Shown: positions 1 to 10,063 of the stretch, one piece after another
Numbering within the stretch: position 1 is the first letter of the stretch
Layout of the letters: each line of letters opens with the position of its first letter
Source: Cytidiella melzeri
Lineage: Eukaryota; Basidiomycota; Agaricomycetes; Polyporales; Irpicaceae
DNA length: 64,000 nt
Assembly (NCBI GenBank): GCA_022592445.1
Contig: JABYQR010000005.1
Location: 186,001-250,000 of the forward strand
Direction of reading: 5' to 3'
The notes under the pieces: generated by a model
What the model was told of the DNA's origin: nothing
Seen by the model: only the letters and a program-made list of their open reading frames with translations
The model's database searches: none
Made by a program: the position numbers and the translations under genes

Positions 1-533
1 CGGCGCCGAAGACGCCTGAAGAGATCAAGGCGTTCGTCGCTGCTGTGCCTGTCGCGGACCTTCCTCAGTACACATTCGACTTCCCGCTATTTTCGCCAGG
101 CGCAGGCCCTAGTGTCGAAAAGGCAAAAGCGGCAGCCAAGGATGTCCCAGTTACGTCTCTTCCTGCATACGACTTCGACTCGCCGCCACGCTCCACTGCG
201 TCCGCAGGCAAGACCTCGGTCTCGTCGGATACATCCGCAGTCAAAGAAGTATTTGACTGGGCGGCTGCAGGTCTGAAAATGCCCTCCAAGCCCGCCGATA
301 ATTGGGATTGTTCGGTATGCGGCCTCAGCAATCCTCCAACTGCTGTGTCAAAATGTCAAGTTTGCGAAGAACCAAAGCCTGGAGCGTCCAAAGCTCCAGC
401 TGCACCTGCGTTCGACTGGGCAGCCGCGGGCATGAAGCAACCTGTGGCTACGGCAGGGTGGAAGTGTTCAACGTGCATGCTAGATAATGCGGACAGTCTG
501 ACTAAGTGTAGTGTTTGTGAATCGCCTCGTTGA
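1..533 (+). CDS. RanBP2-type zinc-finger protein, C-terminal part (probable nucleoporin)
   Basis: The reading frame is open from the first bases of the window to a TGA at 531-533, so only the C-terminal ~176 residues are present and the start lies upstream. Two RanBP2-type zinc fingers are visible: one with WDCSVCGLSN and CQVCEEP, and one at the very C terminus with WKCSTCMLDN and CSVCESP. Both follow the W-x-C-x2-C-x3-N-x6-C-x2-C pattern. Each is preceded by a near-identical FDWAAAG(L/M)K linker, and two similar LP-x-Y-x-FD segments lie further upstream, so the protein is built of short repeats. In Nup153-type nucleoporins such fingers bind Ran, but RanBP2 fingers also occur in RNA-binding and ubiquitin-binding proteins. 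The nucleoporin call is an inference from finger number and spacing. Confidence 0.65.
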   Translation, partial: APKTPEEIKAFVAAVPVADLPQYTFDFPLFSPGAGPSVEKAKAAAKDVPVTSLPAYDFDSPPRSTASAGKTSVSSDTSAVKEVFDWAAAGLKMPSKPADNWDCSVCGLSNPPTAVSKCQVCEEPKPGASKAPAAPAFDWAAAGMKQPVATAGWKCSTCMLDNADSLTKCSVCESPR

Positions 534-882
534 TATTCTGTTTGTACGAATGATCTGCCAATTGACGTTTGAGATTGTATTTGGTCGTCATCCTCTAAAT
601 CGAAATACTTTGCCGTGCCTTAGTTCGCGTCGTTAGATTTGACAGCTTTCATGGGTCGGTTAGCAGCAATGCATAGCACTACGCGACTCTGAGTTTGCGT
701 ATAAATTGGATGCACCCAAACCACGAAACTACATCCGCCAATAATAGAAGCGTAAGGCTGTACAAATATGTGTAATAAATATGGGCGTGCGCTTGGTATG
801 GATACATGGCTCGAGTGACGGTCATGAATGCAATTTTAAATGGATTGTGATGGTCAGTCATCTCCGAGTTGTTGCTTGATTT
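534..882. other. intergenic region, converging 3' ends
   Basis: 349 bp between the stop codons of the zinc-finger protein (+) and NBP35 (-). It is AT-richer than the flanking exons, as expected for two 3' UTRs. I see no conserved reading frame, RNA gene or repeat in it. Confidence 0.5.
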
Positions 883-1998
883 CTATGAGCGACAGTCAGC
901 TGCCTCCACGTTAACACAACCCGGTAGAGGCTTACTGTCTATGATGTCCAGATACGCAGTGGTCGCAGGGCTATCTGGGTACTCGTCCAAAAAGCTCACG
1001 CCGTAATCTGCACTTTTTCCTATTCTCGGATCCAAGGGCACAGAGCCCAAGAATGGGATATTCATGTCTTGCGCCAATCTCGGTCCGCCGCCAGTGCTGG
1101 GCTTAAAGATCTGCGACTCGCCCTTGCAATTCGGACATACGAATCCGGACATGTTCTCAACAAGCCCCAGCACTTTGATTCCGACCTTGCGACAGAAGTC
1201 AATCTCACGCCGCACGTCCTGCAACGCGACCTCTTGAGGTGTGGTGATTAGCACTGCTCCGTCGATACCACTGTCACGTAGATACGTGACAATGCTCAAG
1301 TGTTCGTCGGAGGTACCAGGAGGAGTGTCAACAATGAGGTAGTCCAAGTTCCCCCAGTCGACGTCCTTTAAGAATTGCGAGATCAATCCATTCTTTTTAG
1401 GTCCTCGCCACATGACAGCATCCTTCGCCGATGGGAGCATGAACCCGACGGACATGACGCCGAGGTTATCCTGCACATAGACAGGGGACCATCCGGAGGA
1501 CGAGGAATGAACTTGCTCGGATGCTATGCCTAGGATAGTAGGTATCGAAGGACCACAAATATCGACGTCCATGATACCGGTCTGAGCTTGAGCGTGAGTG
1601 CATTTTCCAAACTCGCATCGAGCTGCTTATGCACCTGAGTGTCATCGTCTGCAGCAAATGCCCATCCTAGCTGCGCTGTGAACGTCGATTTTCCCACCCC
1701 ACCCTTTCCAGATAGTACAAGGATCTTGCGCTTCACGGTGGACATGCGTTCGCGGACGAACGGCAAGGCCGGGTCTGGTCCGCGCGTAACGCCTGATGCA
1801 CATATTTCTTGGTTTGCACATCCCGCGCAGGCATCTGCCTTTCCTGCGAGGTCTGATTCTGTCCCCTAAGGTAGATATTTGCTGTTCATTGACGGCTTTG
1901 GGGCAACCACAAAGTTGGCTTACTGGACAGTGTTCTGGAGCGTTAGCAGGCACTGAGAGTGAATCAGGAATAGCTGCGCCATGTTGAACAGCAAGCAT
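883..1998 (-). CDS. NBP35: NBP35, cytosolic Fe-S cluster assembly scaffold P-loop ATPase
   Basis: Three exons read 1998-1924, 1865-1635 and 1581-883 on the minus strand, giving 334 residues, normal for the family. The N-terminal ferredoxin-like motif is complete: C-x13-C-x2-C-x5-C, from HCPG to [11 protein letters not shown]. The deviant Walker A (GKGGVGKST), the switch motif [11 protein letters not shown] and the C-terminal CPNC that coordinates the bridging cluster are all present. These features separate NBP35 from its partner Cfd1, which lacks the N-terminal cysteines. NBP35 with Cfd1 assembles [4Fe-4S] clusters in the cytosol for nuclear and cytosolic proteins. The start at 1998 is the first ATG in frame before the cysteine motif. 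Introns of 58 and 53 nt have GT..AG ends. Confidence 0.93.
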
Positions 1999-2232
1999 TG
2001 CAGAGAGAGTCCTTTGTTGCGACACTGGACGACTCCTAGAAGGTGGTGGTGAGTGAGAGAGAACAGGCGTTGAGGCAAATCCGTAATCAATGGTCGGTTC
2101 TATGGGCGCCTAGGACAAATCCGTATGCGAGGCACGAACTGAGACGCCCCTTCCCAGCTTTCCTGCTCACCACGAGTCCTTACGTCGACTCCGGTTCCCA
2201 TTTGACTGAAATTTGTCTGGAAAGGCATCGGC

Positions 2233-3705
2233 ATGGATGCTGTTGAGAAAGCAAACGCGGAGAGGCAGAGGAGATGGTATGCGCAGAGTTTTGGCTAACA
2301 ACCTCTCCTTGACACTTCATAGGGCAAAGGATCAGAAGATTGGTGAAGGTACCTACGCGGTTGTATACAGAGGTAAGGTAAACATGCAGAGTAACATGTA
2401 CCACCGCTCATAGAAAGCAGGCAGAGAGGTGGCCACTGGCCGCAAGGTTGCTATCAAGAAGATCAAAGTCGGACAGTTCAAGGATGGATTGGACATGTCG
2501 GCCATACGCGAAGTCAAGTACTTGCGTGAACTGAAGCACCAAAATGTTATTGAAGTGAGCGATGACTTTGTGGAAAAGATGATTTATTCTCAACTCAACC
2601 CCAACAGCTGCTCGACGTATTCTCGTCAAAGACGAACCTGAATCTCGTGCTGGAGTTCCTCGTGACTGATCTAGAGTTGGTTATCAAAGACCGGTCGTTG
2701 GTCTTTCTACCAGCGGATATCAAAGCGTGGATAGCGATGACATTTCGGGGGCTGGAATTCTGCCACCGAAACTGGATATTGCACAGAGTTAGCTCCATTG
2801 GTCTGTTCTATACAAAGCGAGAGCTGATTGGTGAACAATCTAAGGATTTAAAGCCCAACAATCTGCTCATATCCGCCGACGGTCAACTTAAACTGGCTGA
2901 TTTTGGTCTTGCACGAGACTACGCGGACCCAGGATACAAGATGACATGCCAAGTTATCACCAGGTAACGTTGTGAACTATGATGCAGCGGCAGCGTTTAC
3001 GTTATGTCCTCAGATGGTATCGTCCAGTTGAACTGCTCTTTGGTTGTCGCTACTATAGCACAGCAGTCGACATCTGGTCCGTAGGATGTATCTTTGCCGA
3101 ATTAATGCTCAGAACTCCATACCTACCTGGCTCAAGTGACATGGATCAGGTGAAGACCACCTTCCGTGCGTTGGGCACTCCAACAGAAGAAGACTGGCCT
3201 GTAAGCGCAGATTGACTGCATTACCTTGCTTATGTACAACTTCATCGCCGTTTAGGGACACACGAAGCTTCCGGACTACGTAGCCGTTGGACAGTTTCCA
3301 AAGACGCCTCTTCGAGACCTATTTACAGCAGCTACACCTGAATGCCTCAATCTTCTTAGTAAATGCCTGTTGTACGATCCTCGCAAGCGTATCAGTGCAA
3401 AGGATGTGAGTGATACTGCCATTTATTCACATAACGCTTGTCTAGACTCCATGATTCCCCAGGCCCTCCACCACCCTTATTTCTCTGCACTACCTTACCC
3501 CTCCCACCCATCCAAACTCCCTAAACCGGCGAAAAAAGATTCTGGGCTTCCACTGGAGGAAGTGGATGGAAACGTCGAGTTCGATGGCCCTGGGCTAGGA
3601 GTGAGAGCTAACCCACCGAACAAGCTCAAGCGGAAACTCTCGACGGATTCTGAGCTTCACAGCCGGCCTATTGCGCGACGTTTAGACTTTACGGGTCAGA
3701 TGTAA
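2233..3705 (+). CDS. KIN28: CDK7/Kin28-type cyclin-dependent kinase of TFIIH
   Basis: Eight exons: 2233-2276, 2323-2372, 2418-2554, 2608-2787, 2845-2963, 3014-3200, 3256-3405 and 3463-3705. The protein has a glycine loop (GEGTYAVVY), catalytic lysine in VAIKKIK, an [10 protein letters not shown] catalytic loop formed across an intron, DFGLA, and a T-loop threonine in [13 protein letters not shown]. The long stretch [16 protein letters not shown] and the [16 protein letters not shown] region match CDK7/Kin28 rather than cell-cycle CDKs. This kinase with cyclin H phosphorylates Ser5 of the RNA polymerase II CTD as part of TFIIH. The usual APE motif after the T-loop reads PVE here. A basic proline-containing C-terminal tail follows the kinase fold. 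Confidence 0.93.
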
Positions 3706-4105
3706 AGCATTCAGTTCAGAATGACTTGCATGTGTGCACTTTGGATCAACATGTTGTGTTGTATAAGTTGTAATCATAGTCGGGAGACAGGATCTGGAGT
3801 GGATGGAATATACAGATATTGATCGAGCGAGAGTGTGTTCAACTACTGGGATACTTGTCGAATGCCAGATTCCGGGTATGTGCATCACATCGCTCCCTTT
3901 CACAGCATACAAGAAACGAGCCACGCAGTTTATGAATTCGAGGCTCACAAGTTCATTGTACCGCACAATATTGCTTGTATGATATTTATAACAGCAAGCT
4001 CGACAAATAATTTTGATGCTCCATCATAAGATACACCAAGACCAAAATGACCAGCCCTTCGTCGCTGCCCAGAGCTGGTTCCCTGGGCTTATGTCTACGA
4101 CGGGC
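3706..4105. other. intergenic region, converging 3' ends
   Basis: 400 bp between the CDK7 stop and the stop of the first M20 peptidase. No conserved frame, RNA gene or notable repeat is visible; it probably holds the two 3' UTRs. Confidence 0.5.
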
Positions 4106-6672
4106 TCAAAAATCTGCTTCATCCCAATTCAAGATCCATTTGGTATGGAAGCGGACTTTCTCAATGAGTGCGTCGGCAAGGATAGCTGTGGGGCGCCATT
4201 AGCATAGAGTCGGGTCTCATTCCAAAGGGAGAAGGAGAACGATCGGGTATGGGATCATGAAGCGGTCCAGAGCATCTACGGGGAGACCACAGGCGAATGT
4301 ACACACCTTCGTTGACTGTATGTAAACCGTTGTACTCCCCGCTTTCATCAGAATGTCCGTATCGGAATATATGCCTGGTCAGGTTCCAGTATGACTGGGT
4401 GTCTGCAACGTATACACCATAGCGTTAACGCACGGCACAAATTGAGAAACAACCAAAAACGCACCAGTGTTACCTAACACGCGCGCAAGGCACACATTGT
4501 CAGCGAAGGTTTTTAGACAGGTGATGGCGCGTACCAAGTGAAAGCTTCGGCATCACCACAACATCTCTATCCTTATACTTAGGCGAAGCTTTCAGTGCCG
4601 CCTTGATTGTCCCCATTAACAACCGGTATGCTCTTGACTCTTCGTCTTCATCTCCGTTAGTAGGCGTCAGAGGTGCCGGTTCCAAGGCAGTGCCCCATGC
4701 ATCTGACAGAACGATGTCACCTTTACCTGCGCTGCCGCTATGTGCGACAGACCCAAAGGCGTGAAGGGTAAGATTGTACTGTTTGGCTACGGGAAGCATG
4801 ATGAATGTGAATCGTTGCATCAATTCAGCAACTGAGCTGTATCGAGCAGAATGCGTGAGATGGATAGTCACCACAGAGATATTATGAGAACCTGAGAGAG
4901 AAGATAGGGAAAGAAGAAGAAAGAGAACGGCGCACCTCTGCTCTGCAATCCTATGGTTGACAACTGCCTCGACCCTTTCGGGCAACGCGTTCACTTTCAC
5001 GCCTCCCTGTATCAAGTCCACCGCCTGCGTTGTCGCCATTAATGCCTCGTACATTCTCCCCGTACCTTCTTCATCCGTTTTAACCAAGACATGGGCGAGG
5101 TCTTCCAGAGCAGTGTCGTCGTACTGTGCGCGTTTGACAAGTTTGCGGATAAGAGGAGAGATAGAAGGGTCATGAGCGGCCTCGCATTGTATTTGGCGGA
5201 AGGCAGTACCGGTACGGGAGAGGGTGGCTGGGTGTGAGGAGGATTCGAGCGCGGTGATTGCGGACGCGAGAATGCCGATTGCCTAAGAGATGTGGGGTAA
5301 GCGCGAATGAGCTTGACCAGAAAAGGTCGAGAAGTGGTTAAGGTGCATGGACAGGACGCACAGTGTGACGCGGAGGGATGCTGGAATGTCCGCCGGGAGT
5401 AGATACCTCGACGCGGACGTCTAGATATCCCTTTTCTCCTGTGGCGGGACCGGCGAACAGGACGTCTCCACCGTAATGTGCGCCAAAGCCAACTAGTCGG
5501 TGTAGCAAGAGCAAGATGAGTCAGGATTAAACCTCTGAAGAATCAGCAAGGACCTACATCCTTCGTCGATTAACGCAGCGAATGAGTCTTTACCATATGT
5601 CGCTGTGAGATACTTGGCTATTTCCCCTGCGCCCTATAATACGCGTCGAATAACAATAATGCATGGTTCGGCTGCACAGTTGTAGGCGACTTACATTTGT
5701 CCCTGCAGATTCTTCATCGATACCGAATGCAAAGACGAACGTCCGAGTGGGCTTGAAGCCGTGATGCAACAGCGATTCAGCTGCAGACCTTGAGAAAATA
5801 GTAAAACACTGCGAAACACTCGTCGAGCCCCAGAGAGAAGCGAGCTTACAGCTGAGAAATCAAATCTGGCTTGTCATCACAAGATCCTCTGCCCCATATC
5901 CATGTACCTATGAGCAAATCCTTCAGACACCTCACAGCGAATGACAGCTAATGTAGCACAAAGAGACGTACCATCATTGTAGCCTGAAAATGGTGGATGC
6001 AACCATTGGTCTACCGTGGATGGGTCGACTGGGACCACATCTACGGGAAGTCAAAAATAGATTGTTTCACGTGTGAGCGCAACAGGATTGTTGCTTACCT
6101 TGGTGGGCGGTCATGAGAACTGGTTTGAGCGCATGATTCGTCCCTTGCCATTGGAGTACGAGGTTGTACGTGTTAATTTTAGTCACATTTAGTGACTTGA
6201 AGCTGGTATCTCGCTAAGATATTGTGTGTAGCCATGTCAATCTGCTTCTTACACCAGTGGAAACAACGATTCCAGTTGCGTATGAAGTTCTCCGAAAATC
6301 TCCCATCGCGGCTCTTGTCCCACGGGCAAAAAGTCGTCATGTGAGATCGTCCTTACAACTTCTGGTGAGTAATTTTGCATCTTGGTTGAGGAATCGAACT
6401 CACGGAACGTGAATGACTGCGCTTAGTGCGTCGAATGTCTTTGCTTGGAACGAGTTTGTGCTGAAGAACTGCTCTAGAGCTTTGTCAAGCTCCGTCTGTG
6501 TGGGAAACAGAGGAGAAACTTGTTTGCACAGTTCAGAAGAGGCGTCTAGCGGTGTCTGTAATTTCTTCTGCTCATTTGCTAGCGACAACGGGGTCTGGAT
6601 GGTTGTATACTCAGCACCAACTTGAGCGATTAGAAGCGCGTATGCGAATGCGACGGATATTGCGCTCAGCAT
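4106..6672 (-). CDS. M20 metallopeptidase, Gly-Xaa/vacuolar carboxypeptidase S type, copy 1
   Basis: Thirteen exons can be joined, starting at an ATG at 6672 followed by a signal-like hydrophobic segment (MLSAISVAFAYALLIAQVGA). All zinc and catalytic residues of the CPS1 family are present: AHQDVVPVDP, WGRGSCDDK, IDEES, LIDEG and HTVNE. The glycine-rich STPGGHSS of the dimerisation lid is also seen. The family releases C-terminal residues from peptides, in yeast inside the vacuole. A 9-nt microexon at 4465-4473 supplies part of the conserved GNTDT loop. The last exon ends NWDEADF with TGA at 4106-4108. Its neighbour at 7264-9698 is a tandem paralogue with the same intron positions. All splice joins examined use GT..AG and no key residue is lost, so it looks functional. 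Confidence 0.9.
4465..4473 (-). other. 9-nt microexon of M20 peptidase copy 1
   Basis: The nine bases gtaacactg are flanked by an upstream AG and a downstream GT on the minus strand. Joined to exons on each side they restore G-N-T-D-T-Q-S-Y-W, the conserved substrate loop of the M20 CPS family. Without them the frame is kept but three conserved residues are lost. Confidence 0.8.
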
Positions 6673-7263
6673 AGCGGAAAGCCGCTCTTGGTCGCTGTAA
6701 GACTGGAAGACGTTACTAGAAGCGTTTCAGGATGAGTTGAATATCGTACCTGCGTGGCCACCGCTGTCTGGAGAAATGACCGTCAACACTTGACTCGGAG
6801 CGCTAGATAAACTCAAACTTAGGATCGCGGTGATCTCCGTTCCTTCAGATGATGAGTCTATGAGCGGCGATAGCCAGCTGCAGGCAATGGTGCCAGTACC
6901 CGCAGAGCAGAAAAGCTGTTGTTCGCGCAGAGTAATTTGCAGCTAACTCGGACCTGGAACAATTAGAACGCAGCTAGCACTGCAAAGCACTGCAAAGCAC
7001 CAACAATGCTTGTGCAGTATGTCAATTTGGGCGGCACAGATTAGCAGCTACTAGCCGTCAAATCCTTTTAGCAACTCGTATGGGTCTTTAACTGCGAGTA
7101 TAGGACGGTGACACCAAGATATAGTCAAGGTGCCATTCAGTCTACATATCTCAAGATGTACATCCTTGACTTGAAAATCGCATCAGCAGCTACACAACAT
7201 CATACCCACTAAAAGACTCACCCGTCAGATTCCTTTGTCTTGCCATAGCCATCCAACCTAATA
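6673..7263. other. intergenic region between tandem peptidase copies
   Basis: 591 bp between the start of copy 1 and the stop of copy 2, so it must hold the copy 1 promoter. It contains a short tandem repeat near 6981-7000 but no supported coding sequence. Confidence 0.5.
6977..7000. repeat. short direct tandem repeat
   Basis: The 10-bp unit tgcaaagcac occurs twice in immediate succession (6981-7000), preceded by another gcac. It lies roughly 300 bp upstream of the copy 1 peptidase start and could be a promoter element or chance. Confidence 0.6.
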
Positions 7264-9698
7264 CTAGTTTCCAGCCGCTTCCTTGTACTCCACTTCGTCC
7301 CAGTTAAGGATCCACTTGGTGTGGAATCGAATCTTCTCGATGAGTGCATCAGCACGGAGAGCTATCAAACGCAGTGAACCAATCAGTCCATCTCCCTACC
7401 AGAAGGACGCACCTTCATTGACGGTATGCGCGCCGTTGTACGACGCTCCATCTGCAGAGTGCCCATACCGGAAAATATTTCTGGTGAGCTTCCAGTAGGA
7501 CTTGGTATCTACAGACATGTCATCAACGACGACGTATTTGTTGACAAAAGCGAAGTAGGCGTACCAGTATTACCTAATCAGACAGCCATTGAAAGAGAAA
7601 AGGACGATCAGCACTTCACGACACACAGTGGAGAAGAAAGAACAGCATACCAAGCGCAAGCTTCGGCATGACCACTACCTTTCTGTCCTTATATTTGGGC
7701 GATGTTTTTAAAGCGGCCTTGATCGTTCCCATCAATACCTCATAAGCCCTCGCATCACCGTCCTCCTCTGCGTTAGTAGGTGTCCGTGGTGCAGGCTCTA
7801 GCGCGGTCCCCCATGCGTCGGACAGAACGATCTCACCCTTACCAGCGCCGCCTCCATACGCGACAGATCCAAAGGCAGTGAGAGTGAGGTTGTATCGTTT
7901 AGCGACAGGCAAGACCGTAGCCGTGAACCGATGCATCAACTCGGACACTGAGCTATACTCAATCATATCGCAATCAGCACAAAAAACTGATAGCTTCTAA
8001 AAAAATGCACACCTTTGCTCTGCAATCCTGTGGTTAACAACCGCCTCCACTCTCTCTGGTAGCGCATTGACCTTCACACCTCCCTGAACCAAATCCACCG
8101 CCTGGGTCGTCGTCATCAACGCCTCGTATATCCTCCCCATCCCTTCTTCGTCTGTTTCTACCAAGACACGTGCAAGCTCCTGTAAAGCGGTGTCGTTGTG
8201 CCGAGCGTGTTCGACGAGTTCGCGGATAATTGGTGAGACGTTGGGGCCGAATTCAGCCTCACATTGTATTTGGCGGAAGGCGGTGCCGGTGCGAGGGAGG
8301 GCAACTGGGTGTGGGGAGGATTCGATGCTGGTGATTGTGGACGCCAGGATACCGATTGCCTGCAATCAGAATGGTACATTGGCGAGTGAGTCACAGCCAT
8401 ATCACAACGATTACGTCGGTATGGGACGCACGGTATGGCGTGGAGGTACGCTGGAATGTCCGCCAGGCGTAGAAACTTCAACGCGCACGTCCAGATATCC
8501 TTTTTCTCCAGTCGCTGGTCCCGCAAATAGGACGTCACCGCCGTATTGAGCTGCGAATCCGACTAAAGCGTGAAGACAGTACTGCGTTAGACCGAGAAGC
8601 TATAGACTGCTCGTGGGACTGACATCCTTCGTCTAGTAGTGCAGCAAACGAGTCTTGGCCGTAGGTTGCTTCGAGATACTTGGCAATTGCTCCCGCGCCC
8701 TATAGGTGCAACATGTGATTTTGTGGTTGTTTAACTTGTTTTTGTAATCGTCGGCATGTGACGTACATTCCTCCCGGCAGACTCTTCATCGATGCCGAAC
8801 GCGAATACGAACGTGCGCGTGGGTTTGAAGCCGTGCGTCAAGAGAGATTCTACTGTAGACCTAGATCACCAAAATGATGAAAATGTGAAATCGGAGAGCT
8901 TTTTGGGACGCACAGTTGCGATATAATATCCGGTTTGTCATCACAGGATCCTCGACCCCAGATCCATGTACCTTCAATGGAGTCTTTCAGAAAGAGCGCA
9001 ACAAATTTAAGGTAGAGATACGCACCATCGTTGTGTCCCGAGAAAGGTGGGTGCAGCCATTGATCTACCGTGGAAGGTTCGACAGGTACAACGTCTGCAA
9101 AATGTCAGTCAAATGCGCCCACTTGACAAGGTGACTCGCTCACCCTGATGGGCGGTCATGAGGATTGGCTTCAGCAACCGACTCGTCCCTTGCCAATGGA
9201 GTACGAGGTTGTATGTGTTTACTTTGGTCACATTCAAGGACTTGAACCTGATATGAGCCATGCGTCAGACTTTTTATGCAATACGAGCCCACGACTTCCT
9301 ACACGAGAGGAAACAATGATTCCAGTTGTACATGCAAATCTCCAAAGGCCTCCCACCGGGGGTCTTGTCCTACAGGCAGAAATTCCTCGTGTGATACAGT
9401 TCTAGTAATATTCTTCGTCAGCAGGTTTCTGCGATTGGTCTGATTGTTGACCGACTTACGGGACACGAACGACGGCGCTCAGAGCGTCATACGCCTTTGT
9501 TTGGAATGCGTTTGTGTTGAACAATTGCTCGAGGGTTTCGTCCAGCTTCAAGGTCTGCTTGGGAAACAGAGCGGACGTCTGTTTGCACGACTCGGTCTCT
9601 GTTGCCAAAGAGAGCGATTTTTGGATGCCTGCATACGCCGCAGCTGCTTTGGTAAAAGCCAGCGCATGAAAGAGCGCAAGTGTTGTTGTGTAGAACAT
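7264..9698 (-). CDS. M20 metallopeptidase, Gly-Xaa/vacuolar carboxypeptidase S type, copy 2
   Basis: Tandem paralogue of the gene at 4106-6672, with the same thirteen-exon plan. It starts at an ATG at 9698 with a short hydrophobic leader (MFYTTTLALFHALAF). The catalytic set is complete: AH-Q-D-V-V-P-V-E-P, WGRGSCDDK, IDEES, and HTVNE near the end. The 9-nt microexon recurs at 7565-7573, giving G-N-T-D-T-K-S-Y-W. The protein ends in YKEAAGN and TAG at 7264-7266, a few residues longer than copy 1. The conserved gene structure and alignable sequence throughout indicate an old but complete tandem duplication. The leaders of the two copies differ clearly, so localisation or processing may differ. 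Confidence 0.9.
7565..7573 (-). other. 9-nt microexon of M20 peptidase copy 2
   Basis: The nine bases gtaatactg occupy the same place as the microexon of copy 1, between introns with GT..AG ends, and encode part of the GNTD loop. Its retention in both copies argues that it is a genuine exon that predates the duplication. Confidence 0.8.
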
Positions 9699-10063
9699 TG
9701 CGAGCCTCGTCTACCCACTTGAAGAAGTTGAGCTCATGCTGTACTACGGCGCCTGCCTTCGAGTCGAATGATGTTGCCTGGGTCCGACTTTGAGTCGGAG
9801 ATGCGTCGGACAATGCTTGGTGCGTCGTGCGAGCCCGAAAACATTGTGCAGGACATGCTTTGAGAGTCATTTGAGGAGGCACAGAATTCAAGTTCGTCTG
9901 CAGCGTTTCTCCAGCAGCCAGAAGAGGAAACACACTGCGTCTGAACCCAAGCCCACAGGACTTCTTACGTAATCAGTGAGATATCCTAAACGGGAAAGAT
10001 AGGCATTTGACCGAGTACCCTCACGGTCACCGCAAAGACGATTCCCCCTCCTCAGTCTTGAAC
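9699..10063. other. divergent intergenic region
   Basis: 365 bp between the start of peptidase copy 2 (-) and the earliest likely start of the Zap1-like gene (+). It should hold both promoters. A 7-bp inverted repeat lies at 9783-9799. Confidence 0.5.
9783..9799. promoter_or_regulatory. short inverted repeat, possible regulator site
   Basis: The arms tccgact and agtcgga are perfect 7-bp inverted repeats separated by 3 nt, lying in the divergent promoter region about 85 bp from the peptidase start. A dimeric regulator could bind here, but no known site was recognised and chance is possible. Confidence 0.3.

Noticed and set aside
6380..6404. tRNA-like B box (gttcgattcctc on the minus strand) in intron 1 of peptidase copy 1
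   Set aside because: No matching D-arm, anticodon arm or acceptor stem surrounds it, and it overlaps a well-supported intron.
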